Source of the DNA: DATFTF01 sp963825175 | GTDB taxonomy: Bacteria; Acidobacteriota; Thermoanaerobaculia; UBA5066; Gp7-AA6 | Assembly (NCBI GenBank): GCA_963825175.1 | Contig: CAWGSA010000002.1 | Coordinates: 930,001 to 994,000, forward strand | Length of the DNA stretch: 64,000 nucleotides | Direction of reading: 5' to 3' | In this document: piece after piece, positions 58,759 to 64,000 of the stretch | Layout: every line of letters starts with the position of its first letter | Position numbering within the stretch: position 1 is the first letter of the stretch | Position numbers and translations under genes: made by a program | The notes under the pieces: model-generated | Told to the model about the DNA's origin: nothing | Databases searched by the model: none | The model's input: the letters and a program-made list of their open reading frames with translations, nothing else

Positions 58759-59508
58759 ATGACAATCGGCACCATCGACGAATCACAACGCAAAGCAGCG
58801 ACAGTTGTGGGATTCTCTTATCTGTTTGCGCTGCCGCCGGCGATCTTCGCCGAGTTCTACGTACGCACCCAACTCATCGCCTTCGACAATGCCGCGCAAA
58901 CGGCGCGGAACATCATGGCGCACGAACGGCTCTTTCGTCTGGGCACCGCCAGTAATCTCACTGTCTTCGCGGTCGATGTCGTCCTGATCATTGCTCTTTA
59001 CGTGGTCCTCATGCCAGTCAATCGAAGCCTCGCGTTGCTGGCCACGGGCTGGGGGCTGATCGAGACCGCAACCCTGGTCGTCGTCACGCTCAGTGACTTC
59101 GACGTTTTGCGGATACTGAGTGGTGCGGACTACCTGCATGCATTCGAAGCGAACCGGTTGCAGGCCCTGGCGAGGCTGTCGGTCAGTGCGCATACCGATG
59201 CGTATAACGTCGGCCTGGTGCTCGCCGGGCTTCGAAGTACTGCCTTCTGCTATCTGTGGTTCAAGTCCCGCTTCATCCCAAGAGCATTGGCGGCATGGGG
59301 AATGGTTGCGTCCTTTCTGATGGGAGCATGCGCATTCTCGTTCATCATCTTTCCAGAGCTTGCGAAGGTCATCCCCGTTGAGATTTATGGAGCTCCTATC
59401 TTCTTCTTCGAGCTGACAATGGGTTTTTGGCTCCTGCTGAAGGGATTACCACCTTCCGGAGCGGCGCCCGATCGAGTAGGCGGGTCAGCAGAGGCGGACG
59501 CCGTCTGA
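58759..59508 (+). CDS. DUF4386 membrane protein
   Basis: 249 residues, about six hydrophobic helices. Family pattern: KAATVVGFSYLFALPPAIFAEFYVR, ERLFRLGTASNLTVFAVDVVLIIALYVVLMPVN, and SALLFCYLW-like FCYLWFKSRFIPRALAAWGMVASF. Paired with a second DUF4386 gene 182 bp downstream without an attC between. Confidence 0.88.
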   Translation: MTIGTIDESQRKAATVVGFSYLFALPPAIFAEFYVRTQLIAFDNAAQTARNIMAHERLFRLGTASNLTVFAVDVVLIIALYVVLMPVNRSLALLATGWGLIETATLVVVTLSDFDVLRILSGADYLHAFEANRLQALARLSVSAHTDAYNVGLVLAGLRSTAFCYLWFKSRFIPRALAAWGMVASFLMGACAFSFIIFPELAKVIPVEIYGAPIFFFELTMGFWLLLKGLPPSGAAPDRVGGSAEADAV

Positions 59509-59690
59509 CCATGTCGTGCAGTCGCTCGCGGCGGGCGGCGGTTCGAGCGCCAGCTCACGGAGAGTGCTCGACTGGTGGGCACGGGCTCAGTGACCCAGCC
59601 CGGGCGAGAACGTCATGGAACTGACGCTCACTCACATCGGCAGCGGGATGACGATGGCATCGGCATCCACGAGAGCGTGGAGGAGTTGAC
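59509..59690 (+). other. Intergenic spacer with a gene scrap
   Basis: Contains MELTLTHIGSG-like codons at 59614, similar to the start of MBL-fold hydrolases, but nothing follows. Confidence 0.3.
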
Positions 59691-60374
59691 ATGACACGCA
59701 CCACAAACGCAAGAATCGCCGGATTCACGTATCTTTTCTACGCAGCGATCGGCATCTGCAGCGAGCTGCTGATGCACCAGGCGAGGGGCGCCGACGGTGA
59801 TGTCGCGACACTCGCGCGCATCGGCCAGTACGCGACAAACGTGCGCCTGACCATCCTGATTGCGCTGCTCGAGTGCCTCTCGGCCCTCGTGCTGGGCGTG
59901 ACGCTGTACGGGATCACGCGCGCCGAGGACCACGAGCTTGCAATGCTGGGCCTGGTCTGTCGCGTTGCTGAAGGCGTGCTCGGTTCGCTCAACAACATCC
60001 CGGGCTACCTGGGACTGCTGTGGCTGGCGAAGGCGGGGGTCGGGACGGGTGTCCCGGACATCGCCACAGCGAACGCGCTGCGCGCGTTTTTGCTGATGCC
60101 GGGCCCGAGCGTCCCCCTCGGTGCGATCTTCTTTGCCGTGGGGAGTTTGATCTTTTCCTGTCTCCTCCTGCGCGGACGGATGGTCCCCGTCTCAATCGCA
60201 TGGCTGGGCGTGTTCGCGTCGGGCCTGCTCGTGGTGGTACTGCCACTGCAGCTCGCCGGTTTCTCCACAGGGCCGCTGACCGGATACTACCAGTGGCTGC
60301 CGGCGCTCGTATTCCAGGTCGTGCTCGCGCTGTGGCTGCTCATCAAAGGTGTCGCCACACCGGCGACGCGATGA
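59691..60374 (+). CDS. DUF4386 membrane protein
   Basis: 227 residues, ARIAGFTYLFYAAIGICSELLMHQARG at the N-terminus, then LLECLSALVLGVTLYGITR, IPGYLGLLWLAKAG and a last pair of helices ending QVVLALWLLIKGV. GGAGGAG lies before ATG 59691. A diverged homologue of the preceding gene, so this may be a two-gene cassette. Confidence 0.9.
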   Translation: MTRTTNARIAGFTYLFYAAIGICSELLMHQARGADGDVATLARIGQYATNVRLTILIALLECLSALVLGVTLYGITRAEDHELAMLGLVCRVAEGVLGSLNNIPGYLGLLWLAKAGVGTGVPDIATANALRAFLLMPGPSVPLGAIFFAVGSLIFSCLLLRGRMVPVSIAWLGVFASGLLVVVLPLQLAGFSTGPLTGYYQWLPALVFQVVLALWLLIKGVATPATR

Positions 60375-60542
60375 GGGGTACATCGCAAGATGTGTGGATA
60401 TCAATGTCGCTTCAGGCGTCGGATCATCGGCGAGAAGTTTCCGTGTCGCGGAAAGGTCTCAAGGACGTGGTCAGTAGTTCGGATGGGGATCGTGTGCAGA
60501 CATTCCCACCCCGTCGGCCGAGCTACTGGAAATGAACGGGCC

Positions 60543-60618
60543 GCCTAACGCGCGCGTGCAGCGGACTCGCTCATCGCCTTCGGCTCTTCGCTCGCCGCTG
60601 ACGCGCCACTCGTTAGGC
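60543..60618 (+). other. attC 64 (type D, 76 bp)
   Basis: GCCTAACGCGCGCGTGCAGC / GCTGACGCGCCACTCGTTAGGC; a sequence type found only here. Confidence 0.92.
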
Positions 60619-60685
60619 CGAACTCAGTCGCGGATCGGCGCCTGCTCCCGCTTGCCTGAGGTACGCCAATGGCATATAGTTGGTC

Positions 60686-61001
60686 GTGCGCTTCGGCGAG
60701 AAGCCGGTGTTCACGTCTCGGCTTGGCGCACAGCTGGATGATGAATCGTATCGGGCTCCGCAGTTCGCGCTGGCCCTTCGCCTGAGCAGGGAACGGTCAT
60801 TCGTGGGTCGCGCGGCCTCCGAAAGCTTCGCTGGAGGCGACAGGCCGCGGGAAGCGAGGCGGACTTCGGGTGATCTATCACTGGAATGCCAGGGAAGAGG
60901 TGGCGTAGAGGTTGTTTGTCTATGCCGAGAACGAGCAGGGCGATCTGACGGCGGCCCAGGCTAAGGCGCTATCGCGGCTCGTTCGAGAGGAGCTGGAATG
61001 A
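60686..61001 (+). pseudogene. HigB/RelE-like toxin, frameshifted
   Basis: Starts GTG 60686 RFGEKPVFTSRLGAQLDDESYRAPQFALALRL; later pieces in other frames give LRKLRWRRQAAG, GGLRVIYHWNAREEVA, then a TAG, then LFVYAENEQGDLTAAQAKALSRLVREELE. At least two shifts and one stop. Overlaps the antitoxin start (60998, ATGA). Confidence 0.75.
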
Positions 61002-61077
61002 CGGAAGCTGCATTCAAGGAGCTGCCGTCCAGCGTTCGCCAGGCCGGTCGGATCCGGCTTGGCTAAGGGCGTCTCGG

Positions 61078-61302
61078 GTGACCACGTTTCGACCAGCAGA
61101 CGTCAAGGCCGTGCGAGCTCGGCTCGGCAAGTCGCAGTCTGAGTTTGCGCTGATGATCGGGGTGAGCGTGGCAACACTGAGGAATTGGGAACAAGGGCGT
61201 CGTGTTCCCGAGGGTCCGGCGCTTGCTCTTCTCCGTGTAGCAGAACGAAATCCACGCGCCGTGTCGTCCGCGCTTCAGGGTGGCCGTCGGGGTGCGGCCT
61301 AA
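61078..61302 (+). CDS. HigA/NadS-like HTH antitoxin (N-terminus damaged)
   Basis: 74 residues from GTG 61078: FRPADVKAVRARLGKSQSEFALMIGVSVATLRNWEQGRRVPEGPALALLRVAERNP, an XRE-type helix-turn-helix. The natural start is probably ATG 60998 (TEAAFKELPSSVRQAGRIR), separated by two compensating frameshifts near 61060 and 61068. Stop lies in attC 65. Confidence 0.82.
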   Translation: MTTFRPADVKAVRARLGKSQSEFALMIGVSVATLRNWEQGRRVPEGPALALLRVAERNPRAVSSALQGGRRGAA

Positions 61303-61347
61303 CCCGCGGCTGCGCCGCCGTCGCCGCTGAGCCGCCAACCGTTAGAC
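61297..61347 (+). other. attC 65, shortened to 51 bp
   Basis: CCCGCGGCTGCGCCGCC: the segment between the two GGCTGC repeats is deleted. R' GTTAGAC. Confidence 0.88.
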
Positions 61348-61376
61348 GGCACCCCACATCCACTGCCGGAGGCTTG

Positions 61377-61796
61377 ATGTCTACTGAAGCGACCCTCTCT
61401 TCCATCCTCCACTCGGTGCACCGGAAAGACCACGAGCCGCCCCCGGTCATCTCCAAGCTCGGTTGGCGCTACCACCACATCGGAATCCCCACGGATACCC
61501 CTCGGCCGAACGAGAAGCATCTCGAGGCATTCGCGCTTCACGTGTCAGGCTTCTCCACCAGCGCTTTCGGCATCGAGTGGATGCGCTATTCCCCTGACAG
61601 CCCACTCCACCCGGCCATCAAGGCCCTCCCTCACGTCGCATTCGAAGTCGACGATCTCGATGCGGCGCTCGAGGGTCAAGAGGTCATCTATCCACCCGGT
61701 TCACCATCCGATGGCGTCCGGGCGGCCATGATCCTGGTCGATGGAGCGCCCGTGGAGCTCATCTGGTTTCGTCGAGACAACCGCTCTGGAGCCTGA
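61377..61796 (+). CDS. VOC-family-like protein
   Basis: 139 residues from ATG 61377. WRYHHIGIPTDTPRPNEKHLEAFALHVSGFSTSAFGIEWMRYSPDSPLHPAIKALPHVAFEVDDLDAALEGQEVIYPPGSPSDGVRAAMILVDGAPVELIWF, a single glyoxalase-fold unit with the final metal Glu. Cytoplasmic; substrate unknown. Confidence 0.85.
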   Translation: MSTEATLSSILHSVHRKDHEPPPVISKLGWRYHHIGIPTDTPRPNEKHLEAFALHVSGFSTSAFGIEWMRYSPDSPLHPAIKALPHVAFEVDDLDAALEGQEVIYPPGSPSDGVRAAMILVDGAPVELIWFRRDNRSGA

Positions 61797-61822
61797 GCGA
61801 CGTTTCGGAGATAACCGGTGCC

Positions 61823-61845
61823 GTCTAACATGCCGTTGCAAGCGG
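61823..61845 (+). other. attC 66, left-half remnant
   Basis: GTCTAACATGCCGTTGCAAG then CGG, joined straight to the inside of the zinc-ribbon cassette. Confidence 0.65.
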
Positions 61846-61997
61846 CCCATATCGTCTCGGGGGGTCGCGCACGGTGCCGTTTCTGTTCGTGCGTGATGGA
61901 CATGTGTGACGTCGGCTCGTTAGAAGAGCAGGCGCTTGACCAGCTCTCGGACGACGAGCGCAAAGTGACTCGGTTGACCAAAGAGGGCGGAGAATGA
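61846..61997 (+). pseudogene. Zinc-ribbon gene, 5'-truncated copy
   Basis: Matches 50077-50230 from the HIV codons onward (GGRARCRFCSCVMDMCDVGSLEEQALDQLSDDERKVTRLTKEGGE) but lacks the first 20 residues and one codon. Its attC is intact. Confidence 0.8.
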
Positions 61998-62004
61998 AAA
62001 GGCC

Positions 62005-62074
62005 GCCTAACCCGCGGCTGCAGTGGACGCCGTCGTCTTCGCCGCCGTCGCCGCTGAGCCGCAAGCCGTTAGGC
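62005..62074 (+). other. attC 67 (type A)
   Basis: 70 bp, intact cores; CTGCAGTGG variant. Confidence 0.95.
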
Positions 62075-62082
62075 GACACCGT

Positions 62083-62508
62083 ATGAACGCGCGGCCCGCG
62101 CGCTGGATCCTCACCGCATTGATCGCCGCGGTCTTGTATCTCGCGATTGGCCATGTGACGGCCTCACTCGCCAAGTCAGCCCTATCGCCATCCGGTCGCA
62201 ACCTTTGGCGTTTCACCGCCTGGGTGCTCAGTCTGCTAGTGTTTGCCAGTCACCTCATCCGCGAGCGGGTCCAACTGGGCCGCAACGCTAGGAGCGCGGC
62301 ACTGCACGCTGGGGTTGCCGTCGCGATTGGTGGCCTGGCATTGGCGGTCGCCGGGCCAGTACGGGCACATTGGGGTACCGAGATGGCTGGGCGGGCAGGC
62401 CTCGCGCTCGTGGCGTGGCCACTCCTGGTTGGCGTGCCGGCTTTTCTGGTCGGTTTGGTCGGCGCGGCTTTGCTTCGCCCAAGAGGATCTCCGCCGGATG
62501 TACCTTAA
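62083..62508 (+). CDS. Membrane protein, unknown
   Basis: 141 residues, four hydrophobic helices (WILTALIAAVLYLAIGHVTA, LWRFTAWVLSLLVFASHLI, AALHAGVAVAIGGLALAVAG, LALVAWPLLVGVPAFLVGLVGAALL). No family recognised. Confidence 0.7.
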   Translation: MNARPARWILTALIAAVLYLAIGHVTASLAKSALSPSGRNLWRFTAWVLSLLVFASHLIRERVQLGRNARSAALHAGVAVAIGGLALAVAGPVRAHWGTEMAGRAGLALVAWPLLVGVPAFLVGLVGAALLRPRGSPPDVP

Positions 62509-62541
62509 TCCCGCCGACGCCTCGCCTTTGGAGTGGCAGTT

Positions 62542-62611
62542 GCCTGACCCGCGGCTGCAGCGGACGCCGTCGGCTCTGCCGCCGTCGCCGCTGAGCCGCA
62601 AGCCGTTAGGC
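62542..62611 (+). other. attC 68 (type A, R'' GCCTGAC)
   Basis: R'' altered to GCCTGAC; R' GTTAGGC. Confidence 0.92.
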
Positions 62612-62634
62612 CCTGCGCATTCTTGAAACAAGGC

Positions 62635-63363
62635 ATGACCAGCGACGCCACGAATCTCCCGGAACACGATTCTGCGCTTTCGCCTGAAGCGCGATTCGCG
62701 CCGCCGTCTGCCGATCCCGTCGCGGCCAGGCTGCGCGGGTTCGGGCCGCTTGGGCTTCTCGCGATTCTCCTCATCGTCCTGGCCTCCGTTTTCAAGCCTC
62801 TCAGCGCCATTCTGGTGCTGGTGTGGGCCTGGCGATCACATACGCCATGGCGTGAGATCGGCTACGTGCGACCCAAGAGCTGGTTCGGCACTCTGGCCGT
62901 TGGCATCGTGTTCGGCTGCGTGTTCAAATTCCTGATGAAGGTAATCGTGATGCCGCTGCTCGGCGCTCCTGAAATCAATCCGGCCTACCATTATCTGGTA
63001 GGAAACCGGGCTGCACTCCCGGGAATCGTGTTCACGATGATTGTCGGCGCGGGTTTCGCAGAAGAGACCTTGTTCCGAGGTTACTTGTTCGAACGCCTCG
63101 GCAAGCTGTTCGGGTCTGGGGTTACCGCAAGGGTGTCCATCGTCCTGCTCACCTCCGCGTTGTTTGCTCTGGGCCACTACTCCAACCTGGGGATTCCTGG
63201 CGTTGAACAGGCGACGATCACGGGTCTCGTCTTCGGGACGATCTTCGCAATCACAGGCCGGATCTGGACTGTGATGTGTGCGCATGCTGCGTTCGACCTT
63301 GCGGCGGTCGCGATAATCTATTGGAACCTCGAAGCCGCTGTCGCGCACCTCGTGTTCAAATAG
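62635..63363 (+). CDS. CPBP-family intramembrane protease
   Basis: 242 residues from ATG 62635. Motif 1 AEETLFRGYLFERLG (EExxxR), motif 2 FALGHYSNLG (FxxxH), motif 3 MCAHAAFDL. About seven membrane helices. Family members process prenylated proteins or confer bacteriocin self-immunity, a frequent cassette cargo. Confidence 0.93.
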   Translation: MTSDATNLPEHDSALSPEARFAPPSADPVAARLRGFGPLGLLAILLIVLASVFKPLSAILVLVWAWRSHTPWREIGYVRPKSWFGTLAVGIVFGCVFKFLMKVIVMPLLGAPEINPAYHYLVGNRAALPGIVFTMIVGAGFAEETLFRGYLFERLGKLFGSGVTARVSIVLLTSALFALGHYSNLGIPGVEQATITGLVFGTIFAITGRIWTVMCAHAAFDLAAVAIIYWNLEAAVAHLVFK

Positions 63364-63478
63364 CGCTGTGGGAAAGGTTCCGCCATGCGCTGCAGCGAAG
63401 CCGGCATGAGCGCTTCGGTGCATCGCTGGCTATCTGTTGTCTCGTCATCGTTCGAAAGCGGGGCGGCAAGATGCACGG
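63364..63478 (+). other. Spacer, nothing recognised
   Basis: 115 bp between the protease stop and attC 69; GCTGCAGCGAAGCCGGCATG recalls an attC arm but no core is present. Confidence 0.3.
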
Positions 63479-63536
63479 GCCTGACCTGCGTCTGCAGCGG
63501 ACGCCGCCGTCGCCGCCGAGCCGCAAGCCGTTAGGC
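63479..63536 (+). other. attC 69 (58 bp)
   Basis: R'' GCCTGAC, shortened loop (GCGGACGCCGCCGTCGCCGC). Confidence 0.88.
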
Positions 63537-63556
63537 GGCACGTCGCACACCGGGCG

Positions 63557-63562
63557 TATCCT
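63557..63562 (+). promoter_or_regulatory. -10-like box before a decayed TA cassette
   Basis: TATCCT exactly 6 nt before GTG 63569. Confidence 0.4.
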
Positions 63563-63568
63563 TTTTGC

Positions 63569-63900
63569 GTGAGCACGAACCTGTTGTAAGAGGCCCGGAA
63601 GCTAAGTGCTCGTGAGCGCCTCGATCTCATCGCGGCCCTCTGGGACACGCTTTCGGATGAAGATGTCCCGGCCTGGCAGAAGTCGAGGACCGGTACGAAG
63701 CCTGGGAAACGGGCCTTGAGGCTGTGTTCCGGGAAGCTGTAGATGACTCTTCAGGCGGATCGCTGCCAACACGCTCGCCTATCCGGAGCGGTATCGAGCA
63801 AGCCGACGTGCGCTCGTTCGGCGGTTCCGTACGTTGTCTGGTATCGATTGCATGAAAGCACGCGATCGTCCTTGCTTGCCTTCACGGGAGACGCGATCCG
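63569..63900 (+). pseudogene. Decayed antitoxin-toxin fusion relic
   Basis: VSTNLL, a TAA, then EARKLSARERLDLIAALWDTLSDEDVP is the start of an addiction-module antitoxin. It runs into RelE toxin pieces in other frames (AEVEDRYEAWETGLEAVFREAVDD, YPERYRA, RRALVRRF, YVVWYRLHE). The junction between the two genes is deleted and several frameshifts follow. Confidence 0.7.
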
Positions 63901-63930
63901 CGGCTGGCTCGCGCCCGTGCTCGCGAGGGC

Positions 63931-63981
63931 GCTTAACCCGCGGCTGCACCGCCGTCGCCGATGGGCTCTAAACCGCTAAGC
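63931..63981 (+). other. attC 70 (degenerate, 51 bp)
   Basis: R'' GCTTAAC, R' GCTAAGC, with GCACCGCCGTCGCCG between; still nearly self-complementary at the ends. The array probably continues past the window. Confidence 0.75.
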
Positions 63982-64000
63982 GACTGGGGTCTTGACGTGG

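Overview
High-GC, gene-dense bacterial chromosome window from a non-model, probably environmental lineage. The phylum cannot be fixed from sequence alone; the gene mix (LolA-like protein, DUF302, AmrS, archease/RtcB, several UspA and CBS proteins, a large cassette array) would suit Acidobacteriota or a deltaproteobacterial-type lineage, but that is inference. No tRNA, rRNA, CRISPR or prophage was seen.

Layout. (1) 1-3.9 kb, minus strand: a GH13 amylase, a MalK-type ATPase and a sugar-binding protein. The last two carry several one-base frameshifts. (2) 3.9-24.7 kb: a backbone with nitroreductase, BON, CBS-pair and L,D-transpeptidase proteins, a ZnuABC-like metal importer, archease and RtcB (with a 199-bp tandem duplication between them), a PfkB kinase, a hibernation factor, AmrS, DUF302, three UspA proteins, an MgtA-type P-ATPase and a MacB-type exporter. 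Many of these are the protein families of the mycobacterial DosR dormancy regulon. I found a shared 19-bp dyad (TGAT-N8-ATCA, typical form TTGATGnnnnCGGATCATG) at eleven places in this region, mostly 45-130 bp upstream of these genes. It looks like the operator of a stress or dormancy regulon. (3) 24.7-26.9 kb: a Uma2-type nuclease, then a BrnA-like ribbon-helix-helix protein followed 2 bp later by an integron integrase (IntI), with one strong promoter in front. (4) 27.3 kb to the window end: one very large chromosomal integron array on the plus strand, with about 70 attC sites or attC remnants (GCCTAAC...GTTAGGC). The integrase points towards its cassettes, the reverse of the classical arrangement.

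The array holds single small genes (membrane proteins, VOC/ABM/cupin proteins, a TlpA thioredoxin, hydrolase, methyltransferase, DHFR-like, CPBP protease, many unknowns), seven toxin-antitoxin loci (HicBA twice, ParDE/RelBE-like, DUF4160/DUF2442, degraded HigBA and others), one complete IS3-family element and remnants of others. It also holds a striking class of gene-free cassettes. The commonest (NC-A, about 200 bp) occurs at least eleven times, partly in tandem runs of four, and keeps a short hairpin whose stem shows wobble and compensatory changes, as expected of a structured RNA. Cassette genes commonly take their TAA stop from the attC itself, and several carry their own promoter placed so that the mRNA would be leaderless. 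Two short Lys-rich peptides with a V(K/R)GG motif may be precursor-peptide-like genes.

Functionally, the left half looks like core stress physiology and the right half like a gene-capture platform stabilised by toxin-antitoxin cassettes and partly decayed at its distal end (collapsed, split or chimeric attC sites and frameshifted toxins).
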